A stretch of DNA of 43,111 nucleotides from NCBI GenBank assembly GCA_022496185.1, contig WTXG01000289.1:1-43111 (forward strand). The letters run 5' to 3'. The DNA is from Multifurca ochricompacta (Eukaryota; Basidiomycota; Agaricomycetes; Russulales; Russulaceae). Below are positions 9,600-21,287 of the stretch, in pieces. Numbering within the stretch: the stretch's first letter is position 1; each line of letters opens with the position of its first letter. The position numbers and the translations under genes are program-made. Under the pieces are notes generated by a model that was not told the DNA's origin, did no database searches, and was given only the letters and a program-made list of their open reading frames with translations.

Positions 9600-11060
9600 T
9601 CTCTTGAGTTGTGGGGGAAGTTGTCCAACAGCTGTATTCTCTCTTGCTCTTTATCTGCCTCTGGGTGGTGCCTATAGAAGTCGTTGATAAGCTGGGGTGC
9701 AAAGATGTCTGCAGCAGGTTCCCACGAGTTATCGGCATCAGGGAATCCCTTCCATTTGATCAGATAGTGAAGTCTTCGATTGTGCCCTCAACCCTTCCAT
9801 TTCGCGTCAGCGATACGTTCTACCTCCCATTCCAGTTCTCCATCGACTAGATCAGGAGGGGGTCTAGGGAAATTCTGCCCATGAATGGAAGTCTCCTTGT
9901 ATGGTGTCAAAAGACTGGCATGGAAAACGGGGTGTATCTTCCAGGTGGTGGGTAACGTGAGCTTGTATGTGATGTCCAAGAGCTTCTGTTCAATTACAAA
10001 GGGGCTGTGGCATCTGGGAGCTAATTTCGCTGTTGGGTGTGACATGTGAATGTTACGTCCTTCTAGCCAGACCTGATCTCCGACCTGGTAGGGCATAAAC
10101 CTAGTGGGCTTCTCGGCCAGGGTCCTTTGCACCTTCTGAAGATTCCTATTGGCTGATTCCTGTATCTCCTCCCATTGGCCAATATGCTGTGTCACAGATG
10201 GTACATTTGTGGGTTTGTCTGTCCATGTAGTGCAAGGGTTCCATCCCATAATAAGGGAGAAGGGAGAGGCTTTCGTCATTCCGTTTGGCCAACTATTGTG
10301 TGCGAACTCAGCCGTTGCTAACCATTCTGCCCAGTCGTCCTGCCGTTCATTACACCAGAATTGAAGATATTGTTCCAACCATTGGTTTGTCCGCTCTGAT
10401 TGACCATCCGTTTGAGGGTGATATGCTGTGGAGATGTTCTGCTGGATGTTGAGGTGTTTACAGAGGGCTTGGGCAAACATGGATGCAAATTGTGGGTCTT
10501 GGTCCGAAATAATCTTTTGGGGGAGTCCGTAGTGCCAGTAGACGTGGTTTAGGTACAGTTTCACTACACCTTCTGCTGATATCGTCTTGTTGCAGGGGAT
10601 GAAGAGGGCGGCCTTCAAATAATCATGGTCCATGATGGTGAGTATTGAGTCATATCCTTGTGACTGTGGGAGCTTGATGATAAAGTCCATAGCAATGGTC
10701 TGGAAAGGGGCTGTTGCTATCAGTGTAATGGGTGAAAGTGCTGGCAGTTTTGGGTGAGTGTTTACTTTGTTTGCCTGGCATTCCGCACATCCTTTGATGT
10801 ATGCTTCTACATCCTTTTTCATGTTTGGCCACCAATAATCTCGTTTGCAAGGGGTAGGTGTTTGCAATCCCCGGGTGTCCTGCAGAGGGAAGGTCATGGT
10901 GAAAATGAATCACCCCCCTCTTAACGTTGTCGCCACCAGTGACAACCAACTGATCGCTGTCTTTCCACCAGAGGCTGTTTTCATTTTTATGTTGTGCGGC
11001 TCTGCCCAGGACTTGCACAGTTCCTGATTCATTTCTGTGTCACTTGGGCCCATAGATCCA
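9600..11060 (-). pseudogene. Integrase and chromodomain of gypsy element C
   Basis: The longest clean piece (10897-9788, about 369 codons) holds the integrase zinc finger end (CAECQANKVNTHP) and the DDE core (AMDFIIKLPQS; ISDQDPQFAS; HPQTDGQSERTNQW). The chromodomain starts in the same frame (WEVERIADAKWKG) and continues to about 9660 after a frame disruption (HYLIKWKGFPDADNSWEP). The N-terminal HHCC part, upstream to about 11018, is shifted in frame. The aspartates and glutamate of the DDE core are visible; arginine of DRDP is Q here, another CGA-type loss. In the living element it would integrate cDNA, with the chromodomain guiding target choice. Confidence 0.85.
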
Positions 11061-12660
11061 TGTCATGGAGGCTGACAACAGCGTCTTTGCAAAGACATCT
11101 TCTGGTAAGACAACAATATTGTCATTGTTGTTTTCTCCTTCATCATGGCTGGTCGGTCTGGACAGGGCGTCGGCTTGTGCATTACGGGCTCCAGGTAGGT
11201 GCTTGAGTGTGAAGTTGTACTCTTCAAGCTCCAGAACTTCACATGCAACTCATTGACTAATCTTATGAGGTTCTTGCCAGTAAAGAAGGTTGGAGTGATC
11301 TGTATAGATGATGGTCTTGTGTGGGATCCAGCCAAATATGGCCGCCAATGTCGTAGTGCCTTTACAATAGCCAGTAGTTCCCTGTCCCAAATATCGTAAT
11401 TTCTTTCTGCTGATGAGAATGTTTCTGAGTAAAATGCGACTGGGTGAAGGATCCCTCCAGCATCTCTCTGTGACAAGACTGCTCCATTAGCATACATGGA
11501 AGTGTCAACTTCCAACTTGAAGGGCTTGGCTAGGTCGGGTTGAATAAGAACCGGTTGGAGCTAATGATTGCTTTTATTTGATCAAATGCTTTCTGCTGCA
11601 GTTCATCCCAGTGCCAGGGTACATCCTTTTTCAAGAGGTCATTGAGTGGTCTGGTGATGGCTGAAAATCCTTTGACGAAGCATCAGTAGAAATTACAAAA
11701 ACCAATGAATGATCTGACGTCCTTGGTACACTGTGGGATGGACCACTCTCGAATGCCTTGTACTTTTACAGGGTCCATGCGTACTTGTCCCCCTTCTAGG
11801 ATGACACCTAAATATTTGACAGTCTTTTGCTCGAAGGAGCATTTGGCAGGTTTCAAATAAAGGTCATGTTTCACCAGGATTTCCAGTACTTCATGAACTC
11901 GGGTCTGGTGGTGATGAATGTCATCTTTTGTAGCCACTAGGATGTCGTCCATATACACCACAACTTCTTCCATAAGGATCAGGTCTCAGAAAATATGATT
12001 CATCATGGACTGGAAGGTTGCCAGCAAGTTCGTCAAGCCAAAGAACACAACGTTGGGTTCAAAAAGTCCCTGATTGGTCTTGAAAGCAGCTTTGGGTTGG
12101 TCACCTTCTCAAATACAGATGTTGTTATAGCCCCAGCGAACGTCCATTTTTGAGAACAGGGCTTTATCACACATTTTATCGATAATTTCTGAGATCAAGG
12201 GCAGTGGGTAGTTGTTTTTCACTGTGAGTTCATTAATCCATCTGTAGTCCTGTACCAGTCACAGTTTCCCGTCCTTCTTTTTAATGAAAAAGAAGGGTGA
12301 AGCATAGGGCGAGTTGGAAGGTTGTATATATCCTTTTGCCAGGTGTTCCTCCAGGAAGGTGGAGAGCGCTTCCTTCTCTGGTTGAGACAGTGGGTAGATC
12401 TTACAATCCACTGATTGCAGGGCATTTGGGACGAAATCAATGGCGTGATCCCAGGGTTGAGAGGGAGGGAAGCATTGCAACTCTTCCTCCGAGAAGACCT
12501 TCCAGTGTTGATGGTATTCTGCTGGGACTACCTCTTCGAATGTCTTTTCCGGGTTTTTCTGTGCTTCTGCCTGAGCCAATTCCGATGCTTTCATAGCATA
12601 ACAATACACCTGATCCACAGGTTCCATGTCACTCCAGGTGACAGCCAATCCCATGACGAT
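11061..12660 (-). pseudogene. Reverse transcriptase and RNase H of gypsy element C
   Basis: On the minus strand the RT runs from about 12460 to 11690: [30 protein letters not shown] and the catalytic [11 protein letters not shown] (about 11935-11967). RNase H follows at about 11530-11063 (LEVDTSMYANGAVLSQRD; YDIWDRELLAIVKALRHW). Stops fall at arginine codons of the related copies: after DGKL, after ICI, after HIF and after NFY. The tract is otherwise readable until a frameshift in late RNase H near 11310. Inactive as written. Confidence 0.85.
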
Positions 12661-12678
12661 AGCATGGGTGAGGGGGTG

Positions 12679-13149
12679 TCACACAGCGTAGTCATATCCT
12701 AGGGATGTGATGAGAACTGGGTAGAAATCCTTGTCCATTGTTGCTTCTGCCCAGTTGATTTTGGGCTCAAATGCTGCCAACCATGGGTACCCCAGAACCA
12801 TGTCTTCGTCTCCTAAATCTGTAATGAGGAAACAGAGTTGCTTGGTCTGCTCCCCAACCTGCACTTCTAAATCACAGCAATGTGTGATTTTCCTGGCTTT
12901 ATTAGCCATCCCATCTATGTTCCAAATATTTTTCTCTTGGGGAAGTAGCTGTGTCCCCAGTCCTAACGTTCTCTGGAGTCTCTGGCTGATGAAGTTGTCC
13001 GTGGCTCCAGAGTCAATCAATATCCATCTGTCGGCCGTCTTCTGTTTGGTTTCAAAGTGTACTGGTATTTTTAATGACTTGAAACGACTAGTGTACACAG
13101 AAGTTACATGGAGTGCTCTTGCCCAGGCTGATGGGGTCAAGCCAATCAA
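12679..13149 (-). pseudogene. Aspartic protease of gypsy element C
   Basis: Minus-strand open frame of about 156 codons, in the -1 frame relative to gag. It contains the active-site triad region WILIDSGATDNFIS and the downstream hydrophobic LGYPWLAAFEPKINW, the usual retropepsin layout. It processes the Gag-Pol polyprotein in an active element. It is closed by a TGA after YDYAV where copy E has isoleucine-arginine, another CGA to TGA loss; the frame then continues into the RT spacer (12654 onward). The first listed codon is TTG, so no own start is implied: it is expected to be made by frameshifting from gag. Confidence 0.85.
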
Positions 13150-14640
13150 AAATCCTTCTGGCCAAAGGCCTTGTCGATGATCAGAGCTTGTACTGCCTTG
13201 TCCTCATTCATCATATGCTCCCATATTGCAGCCGCCTTCTGTTCTTTGGTCTTTGGGGCAGTTACTGGGTTTTCTTTTACTGGGGTGGGTAGATTCTGTA
13301 CTGGCAGTGTCGTAGTGGTAGTGGCCACTGTTGCTTCTGCCGCCCGAACTGTTTTCTTTGGGCAAAATTGCAACATATGCCCTTGTGCTCGGCAGTGGAA
13401 GCAACATCCCTCCTTCATGAGATTTCTTTTCTCATCATCAGTGAGGGCTGCACGGGCTTTGGTGCAATCCACTGACGTATCCATAGCATTGGGGTCTCAA
13501 GAGGTAGTAGGTTTTACCCCAAATGCCGCTTTCCACTGATTGCAGGTTTTGCCCTTCTTCGTATCCACTCCAAAGCGCGTTTGGAAGTCTAGATAATCTT
13601 GCTGCTGTGTTCTGGCAGCACTCATCCACTGGCTCCACAATTCAGGATGATGGAATTGGATAATATTTTTCACCAGGGGGTTGGGCAACCCCTGGGAGAA
13701 GAGGTCAAGCATTGCCTCTTCATTCACATCATACCCTGCTCTCTTAGCCAGGTTGCGGAATCTGGCTATGTAGCCATCTAAATCCCCTCTTTCCATTTTA
13801 AGGGACTTCAATTCTCTGGCGGCCTTCTGCTTGGCCTGTCCATCTGTGAAGGCATCTTTAAATCTTTGTGCCACTACATCCCACAGATCTTCATCCGTGG
13901 TTCTGGTTCCAGCTGTAACCCTATCATTCAGCCATTCAATCTGCTCCATTGTCCAGTCATCGACGGAGTCTCCTCTGATAAGTGAGAGGAAGAGGTTGGT
14001 TTGTTGGAAAGGGTTCACAATTTGTGGGACATCATGGTTGAAATTTTTAAACGTCTTGAATTTGAGCATGAACTTTTTGCTCTGGGATCGATCACTGGTA
14101 AACATAGTTGGAAGGACTCCCGTAAGGTGTCCTGATGGGGGAGGGAGGTTCGGGGCAGGGACAACTGGAGCGGGGTCTGGTAATTGCGCAGCAATGGTCG
14201 ACATCGTTGGATAAGTGATGGTCGGGGTGTCTGAGGTTTGTTGTGTGATCTGGGGAGAGACTAAAGCAGATATTCTGGACATAGTACTCTCAGGTGCAAC
14301 TGTCGGAGCCGTAAAGCTGGGGGCTATGACTTGTGCGTCTTTGCTGCTTTCTTCAATATATTCTTTGGTTTCTGAATCTGTGACAATGGCTGGAGGATTC
14401 TCTCTCCAGGGTCCTAAGCTGTACTCTGGTGGGGCAGGTCCTGTGGTGACCCAGGAACAATGGCTTCTAGAGTAATGGATACGGTACCAGACTTGTTTCT
14501 GTTCGTCATATTCAACTGGCTGGTACTGATCGTCATGATAGACGTAGTATCCAAACTCGGTTTCAAAATCCTTCCAGATGGCAGAGCCAAGGACTTGTTG
14601 TGAAAGATTATCCTCATCTCATCAGTCGATGAGTTCTTCG
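13146..14640 (-). pseudogene. gag of gypsy element C
   Basis: Minus-strand gag, readable in one frame from about 14640 to the stop at 13146-13148. It has a Pro/Thr-rich N-terminal part, then the capsid-like region (FMLKFKTFKNFN; DDWTMEQIEWLND; GYIARFRNLAKRAGYD; LFSQGLPNPLV), which matches the retrotransposon gag fold of Ty3 elements. One zinc knuckle, CFHCRAQGHMLQFC (CX2CX4HX4C), lies near the C-terminus. An internal TGA at 13495-13497 (TTS stop DPNAMD) corresponds to CGA. Two TGA codons near 14627 lie at the beginning, so the original start cannot be fixed. Gag packages element RNA into virus-like particles. Confidence 0.85.
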
Positions 14641-14696
14641 TTGTGCAAGGTCTGGCTTTGGCTAGATGAAGCCACAGTGGAGGAGACTCGACCTAA

Positions 14697-15289
14697 TGTA
14701 ATGCCTGGTGCAGGCATTCAGCACGATGTGTGACAAGTCGTGTAGCAAAACTACGAAGTCAAGTATGCACTGTCTTTCAAGTACACAGAGGTTGGGTGAG
14801 GAGTCAACACCAAGGAGCTAATCCCTTAGTATTGGTGAGCGGAAGAGTGCCAGAAGCACTGAGATGATTCAAGAGTCGGGTCTTAGGATCACCCAGAAGG
14901 TAATGCACCAAGTTGATTAAGAAGTCGAGTCTAGGGCATACAGGCTATCTAGACAGGCCTTTTATACGTAATAGAGGTCAGAGTCTGAATTGGAGTAACG
15001 TACTTGATGTATCAATGAAGTCATAATCTAACCAGATGGGGAGCGGAGTCAAGGTGGGCCAGGTGAGAATATACATAGACGAATCTGGTATAGTCGCGAT
15101 TCTGGTGGGAAAATACGTAAGTGTTCTGATGTAAAGTACAAGTCATAGATAAGCACAGCATGAGTCAGAGATAAGGAACAAACAGGTACAATGCCAGTCA
15201 CAACACAGTCAACAAAGGGACAAACACATCCAAGCAGCAAGTCACATGAGAGAAAAAGGGAATGAGACAACGCAGCAGGGTTTGTAACA
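14697..15289 (-). repeat. LTR-C, 5' LTR of element C (593 bp)
   Basis: Partner of 7782-8373 and followed by the TAGAA duplication at 15290-15294. On the minus strand the bases just inside (14680-14696) should hold the tRNA primer site; they read TTAGGTCGAGTCTCCTC, which I could not match to a tRNA with confidence. Confidence 0.9.
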
Positions 15290-15810
15290 TAGAAGAGTAC
15301 AACTTCGTATTGAAACATATTGCAGGAAGTCGCAACGCACGCGCAGATGCCCTGTCACGACAACCCGACCTGAACAATGGAGAGGAGGACAACAATGACA
15401 TCATTGTGCTCCCCAAAGAGACCTTTGCAAAAACAGCTGTCATCAGTCTTCATGACATGGACTTGTGGGCTCAGGTATCGCAAAATATGAACCAACAGTT
15501 ATGTGAGTCATGGGCAGACGCACACAATCTGAAGAAAATTGACAGCCTATGGTGGAAGGACAGGGATTGTCTCGTTGTCACCGGTGGTGACAACATTAAG
15601 AGGGGGGTGATCCATTTTCACCATGACCTCCCCTCTGCAGGCCACCCTGGCATTGCTAACATGTATGCCCTGACTAAATGAGATTACTGGCGGCCAAACA
15701 TGAAGAAGGATGTAGAGAACTACAGTACGTGAAAGGATGTGTGGACTGTCAAGCCAATAAAGTAAACACACACCCACATCCACCAGCACCATTTCCAATC
15801 ACACCAAAAA
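15290..15810 (+). pseudogene. RNase H end and integrase zinc-finger part of element E
   Basis: It continues E after element C: EEYNFVLKHIAGSRNARADAL (end of RNase H), then SLHDMDLWAQV and the integrase N-terminal zinc domain (GVIHFHHDLPSAGHPG). It breaks at a TGA (15680-15682, KRD expected, CGA to TGA). A 5-bp insertion forming TACAGTA (15721-15727) shifts the frame just before the zinc-finger cysteines (KGCVDCQANK). It ends at 15810, where LTR-B is inserted. Confidence 0.85.
15721..15727 (+). repeat. Putative Tc1/mariner excision footprint TACAGTA
   Basis: Copy 1 has AACTATGTGAAAGG here and E would have had AACTACGTGAAAGG, with one TA. E now reads AAC-TA-CAG-TA-CGTG. TA target duplicates around CAG are what remains when an element with CAG-beginning ends is excised and repaired; the palindromic Tc1 derivative at 25561 begins with CAG. 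Confidence 0.6.
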
Positions 15811-16105
15811 TGTCACAGTTAGGTGCGGAACTGTGTCGGGGATCGTGTGGGAGCTAGCCTCCCAAGTCGCGTCAAGATAAGTCAAGGCTGTGAATCGAAG
15901 TTGACAGCAGAGACACTCAGTCCTGCAGCAAGTTCACTAGGGTCAAAGGCTCTCCAAGTCACATCTTGGAGAGTTCAAGTGGGGTTCTAACTGAGAGGAC
16001 TCAAGGATTCCGAAGCACCTTTGATTGAACACAAGAGAACAGACTTAGTCTGTCTCTCTACTCTAGTAGGTCTTTAAATACATGTAGTTCTAGCTATGTC
16101 ATAGT

Positions 16106-16618
16106 TGTCAAACAAACATGCTGCTGGTTATACTGACTGTGGTTAGTAGCGGGTTAGGCTAAAAGACAAGTAGTACTTCAGAGGTTAGAAGAACTCTGAT
16201 ACAACTATACTACTGACCTAAAAGACAAGTAGTCTACAGAAGATGGTTAGTCAAAGGTAAAGAAGAGTATAGTAAAAAGCACTTACACTTCAGAGGTTAG
16301 AAGAACTCTGAAGTGGAAGAGACAAAACAGACACCCTTATATACCCATAGGGGCCAGGGGAAATGGTCTGTGCGCACTGGGAATAAGTCCACAAGTGCTG
16401 GACAATAAACAGAGAGGGATAAAGGCCATTGGCCAATGAGATATCACATGCTTACTGCGCATTACTAAGTCCATCACTAATCAGCTGAGTCAGATGAGAA
16501 AGAAATGTAATAAAGATAACATAAAAAGTCCGATACTCCGAAATCTAAACTAATCTAATCTACAGCTGAAGCAAACCTTAGATGCCTGAAGCATCTCCAG
16601 ACACGTCCTGTGTCAACA
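16106..16618 (-). repeat. 3' LTR of copia-1 (513 bp)
   Basis: TGTCAAAC to TGTCAACA on the + strand (TGTTGACA to GTTTGACA on the coding strand). No difference from 22137-22649 was found on line-by-line comparison. It contains two copies of the motif ACTTCAGAG..CTCTGA, one of them a near-perfect hairpin. Confidence 0.93.
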
Positions 16619-16628
16619 TCCCTCCATG
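16619..16628 (-). promoter_or_regulatory. Polypurine tract of copia-1
   Basis: On the coding strand CATGGAGGGA directly precedes the 3' LTR. Short but in the expected place. Confidence 0.6.
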
Positions 16629-16871
16629 GTGAAGGCATCGATCATGAGGTTGAGATGAATTGAATGAGCACACTGCTGTTCACAAATTAAACGAACATAT
16701 CACCAGCCAGAGATCCAACTTCTCTAACTCTTTGTGAGCTTTGCATACGAGTTGTAGATTCACTTATGCAAGTCTACACACCTCTTGCGTCACTCTCGAG
16801 GTCGAGAATGTGCTCATGTGGCATGGTGGGAAAGTGAAACTGGTGAACAAGGTCTCCAGATTCCAGCTCCT

Positions 16872-19800
16872 TCATTCCAGCACTAGTCCAAATCCAGTTA
16901 CCATGAGATCAAAAGATGATCTAGGCAGAGACTTTGTAAGGCCATCTGCCAGCATCTCTCCAGTGGGAGTTCGCACCAAGTCTATCTGGTGTGATTCTAC
17001 ATACTCCCTAATGGCATGGTACTTTATTGGTATGTGCTTTGATCGCCTTCCTGTGACAGGGTTTAATGCAAGATCTACTGCACCCTTATTGTCACAATGC
17101 AGTTGTATGGGTGAGCTAACTTCATACCCCAATTCCTGCATAAACGTCCTATACCACACTGCCTGATTTGAAGCCTCAGCAAGGCTCATATACTCGGCTT
17201 CAGTGGTGGACTGTGCTACTGTCTTCTGCTTCCTGGAACACCAGCTGATGGCTCCATTAGCAAGGAAAAAGACGTAGCCTGAGGTGGAGTGGCAGTCCTC
17301 TTGATCTCCCCATGAGGAATCCACAAAGCCATGAAGGCCAACTTCACCATTCCCTCCAGAATAGCACAACTTGTAGTCTTTTGTAGCATTTAGATAGGCT
17401 AAGACATACTTTGCTAGTCACATGTGCTGCTGGGAAGGGTTGGAAGCAAATTGACTAAGGCGTGCAACAGCAAAACTAATGTCGGGTCTGCTTCCAATCT
17501 GCACCCAAAGCAGAGACCCCATTAACTGCTGATACCTCTTAATTTCAGAGGTAGATGCCTGGTCTTCAAACTTGACCAAGTGGACATCCACGCCAGAGGG
17601 TAGAGGAGTATATACTGGGTTGGAATCCCCCATTCCAAACCTCTCAACTATTGAGGAGACATAGGCTGTCTGATCGATATCCAGTGTCTTGTTAGGACAA
17701 TCCCTGGTGATGTTAACTCCAAGGTAGGACTGGATTTCGCCAAGATCAGTCATCTCATATCGGCTAGATAGAGAGTCCTTCAGCCATTGAATCTTCTTAG
17801 TGGAGGACCCAAGTATAGTGATGTCATCAACATATAGAATGATGAAAAGTGAACCATCCCCCTCTTGGTGATGATACACATATACTCCTGCATCAGAGTA
17901 CATCTGAGTGAAGCTCAGTTCATTGAGAACTGCATGGAATTGCAAGTTCCATGCTCGGGAAGCTTGTTTGAGGCCGTACAGAGCCTTCTGTAGCCTGCAA
18001 ACTTTGGACTCTTGTCCAGCAATGATGAAACCAATAGGTTGCTCCATATAAATCTCCTCATCCAGATTGCCATGTAGGAATGCCGATTTGACATCCATTT
18101 GGTAGATTTCCCAATCCTCAAGCATGGCCAACGCTAACAATAGTCTAAGAGACTCAAATCGGGCGACTGGAGAGAAAGTTTCGTCGAAGTCCACCCCCTC
18201 TATTTGGGTGAACCCTTTTGCTACAAGCCTAGCACGAAAGCGTCCATCTGCTTTCAATTTAAAGACCCACTTGGACTTTACAGCCTTTCTACCTTCAGGA
18301 AGGTCTTCAAGGCGCCACACTTTAAGTTTTTCTAAGGCATCAATCTCATATTGACATGCCTCAAGCCAATCACTGGCATTATCAGACTCCATTGCTTCTT
18401 TAAATGTAAGAGGATCCCTATACAGTGATCCTGCAGCATTGAGTAGATCCATCTGACCAAGTCTGGAAGAACCTTGCACAAACTCTGCATTATCCTCATT
18501 GTAGAAGCGAGGATTCAAATGATGATTCTGATTGGGACGTGCAGTATTCAAGTCTAAATCTTCTTGGATTGCCCTATCTCGTCATTCAGAGTGTGGACTT
18601 GTCCTCTGAAAATTAGGTTGAGGAATTCTGTCTGCAATCCTTTGTGATTTTCTGATTGCTTTGGTTCTTTTGGGAGGGGAGGATGGTTCCATGATTTGAG
18701 ATGGAGGGGTCTGATATATAGTCTGAGGGTGTGTGGTGTCTACATTACGTGTGGGTGTGGTAGGCTGTGGTGCTATTTGAGGAGGTATGATGTCCTCCTG
18801 TTCCTCTTCCAGGTCTTCCTCATGCTGAGGAGCCTCAGGAACATGCGTAGCTGTTGCTGGTGGTGGCTGGACATTGCCACCAGGTAAAGTAAATGAGCCA
18901 CCTTGACTAGGTTGCTCTATGGATTTCTCTGCTCTGTTGTCCTTATCAGAGCAGGATGGGAAGGATCTCTCATCAAATGTAACATCTCGTGAAAAGATGA
19001 GAGACCGGGTATGACTATCCCAAAGTGTATAGCCCTTAGAGGTGGGCTCATACCCAACAAAGACGGCTTCCCTGGCTTTGGGATCTAATTTGCGCCGCTT
19101 GCCTTCTGGAACATGATAATAGGCTTTGCAACCAAAGACCTTGAAATATGAGACATCTGGTTTGTTCCCAACCAGAAGCTCAAGCGGAGTTTTCCACTTA
19201 TTAGAACGGATGGGAGTTCTGTTATATATATGACATGCTGTTTCAACAGCACACTCCCAGAAGCCAAGGGACAGGCCAGCATTGTGCAGCATGCTAGTGC
19301 CTTTTTCCATAATGGTTCTATTGAACCTCTTGGCCCTTCCATTCTGTTGTGGACTATACGGCATTGTAAGTTTATGCTCTATGCCATAATCTTCAAGCGT
19401 TGCCTTCAGCGCCTTATTCACATACTCACCACCACGATCTGTATGAAGACACTTGATTTTATGATTGAATTTATTTTCAAGTAGTGTCTTCAGTTTATTA
19501 AAAACTGGTGTAAACAGATCTTTAGACTTCATTGGAACGATTAAAGCATATCTGCTAAAATTGTCCAAGAAGGTGGCAAAGTATAGATTCCCTTGTATTG
19601 AACTGCACTGCAAGGGACCTACAAGATCACTATGAAGGATCTCAAGGGGGGCTGATGCACGCTTTGAAGATGGGGGAAATGGAAGACGATGGGACTTGCC
19701 CATTTCACAGCCATAACATGGCTTGTCTTCCACTTGGCTATTATTAATCTTGAGGCCTTTAACTGCCTCAGGAGCATATCTTTTTAGGGCTTCTTTTGAC

Positions 19801-21287
19801 ATATGGCCCATTCTTTGATGCCAGATTTCTAGTGAGGCAGATGCAGTTGTATGGATACTACTTAGGATGTGTTTGCCTAGTACCCAATACAATTTGCCAA
19901 ACTTCCATGCTTCCACTATAATATTATCGCCATATTTAATTGTTGCCTTCTTATTATCAAAGAACACAGTTGCCCCTTTTTCTACTAGGGCACTGGCAGA
20001 GAGTATTTTATGTCCTCCAGGCATGTGGAGCACATCGCTCAATTCTAAGTCAAAACCCTGATCAGTCCTGATGACCACAGTGCCCACTCCACTTGTTTTG
20101 ACTATGGAGTTGTCACCTAGTGATACTTCATGGGTTGTGTCAACTTTATAAGTATCGAAGTCTTCAAGGTTTGGACTGAAATGAGCTGTTGCACCACTAT
20201 CAAGCATCCAATAATCTGAGTTGATATCCAGATTATAGGTGTGAACATAAAGGCGAATGCGAGGTGCTTCTTGCACCTCCTCTATTTTGCCACTACCATT
20301 AACTACAGTGGCTATAGTATGTACATGTTGGGCCTCAGCCCTCTTCTTGTTCCCTGCCTTGCCCTTTTTGGCATTCTCCAGGTCCTTCTTCTTCTTTGCA
20401 CAAGTGTTGGACTTATGTCCAGGCTTTTGGCAATAGAAGCAGACCACCCCTTGTGAACCAGGGGCAGCAGTGGGAAGTGGTGATAAATTTGTATTTTTTG
20501 GTTTTGATTTGACAGGTGCAGCCTTAGACAGGACTGCACTACCACTTCCCGAGGGACCCGCCAGGTGACTTTCCTCATTCAGGAACCTCTGCACAAGGTC
20601 CTGAGGGGAGAGCCGCTCTGGATCGCCAGAGGCCAGTATGGAGCCGGCAATGGCACTGTAAGAGTCTGGGAGAGCTTTTAACAATATAAAGCTCATCTGG
20701 AGGTCATTGACCTCCATCCCATTCTCTCTAAGGGTACTCCTGGCATCCAGAACCTTTTGTAATTGAGTTCTGAATGACTGTCCTTCATCCAAACGGAAGG
20801 ACACCAGGGCAAGCCACAAATTGTATGTGGCCATGCTACCTACAGAGCCATATAGCCGTTCCAACTTATTATACTTCTCACTAAGAGAAGGATAATTGGC
20901 ATCAGAAGCTACTTGCGAGTAGACTTCTTGGGTGACGTTAAGAAAGAGGAGCCCAATAAGCATTTCCTCTTCTCCCATCCATTCCCTAAGGATGGGGTCA
21001 ATCACTTCCTTCTGCATTTTCTCCTTTTCCTCCTTGTCCTCTGGGAGGAGGGGCATATCAGGATAAGGCATGAGGATGTGCCTCCTGAGCCCATTCATCC
21101 TAAGGAGGGCATTGAAATTGGCGGACCAAACTTGCCAGTTGGAGCCATCAAGGTGCTCCATCTTGGAGGAGGGAGGGAAGACGATTGAGGACGGCATTGT
21201 GAGATGTTTTAAGTGTTCCTGGTTCCAAGGAGCAGTTAGAACCAGTGCCCAGGTCTCGCTTAAGAGTGCCACCCCATACTGTGGCAC
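16872..21287 (-). pseudogene. copia-1 Gag-Pol polyprotein, one frame with two in-frame TGA codons
   Basis: A single minus-strand frame of 1,471 codons. Gag (LDGSNWQVWSANFNALLRM onward) ends with zinc knuckle CFYCQKPGHKSNTC. Then come protease (YWMLDSGATAHFSP), GAG-pre-integrase (HQRMGHMSKEALKRY) and integrase (HSDLVGPLQ; HTDRGGEYVNKAL; SPQQNGRAKRFNRTI). RT has YQMDVKSAFLHGNLDEEIYM and catalytic LYVDDITILG, and RNase H has DSSWGDQEDCHSTSGY and TTEAEYMSLAEA. TGA at codon 902 (18582-18584) falls in the linker between integrase and RT; TGA at codon 1290 (17418-17420) falls after RT. Both would be arginine CGA. The likely real start is an ATG about 30 codons in (MPSSIVF). No frameshift is visible. 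Either the stops follow insertion, or the element was mobilised in trans, or the stops are read through. Confidence 0.93.

Larger units (their letters stand above)
7782..15289 (-). mobile_element. Complete Ty3/gypsy element C, inserted in RNase H of element E
   Basis: This 7.5-kb minus-strand element has two LTRs (7782-8373 and 14697-15289) and a TAGAA duplication on each side (7777-7781 and 15290-15294). Reading on the minus strand: 5' LTR, gag, protease, RT, RNase H, integrase, chromodomain, ORF3, polypurine tract, 3' LTR. It is related to but distinct from the copy 1/E family: domains align throughout, but the LTRs differ and the proteins are clearly diverged. All ORFs are broken, mostly by CGA to TGA changes, so it is dead. 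Insertion came after E and long enough ago for the two LTRs to differ at many CpG sites. Confidence 0.92.
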
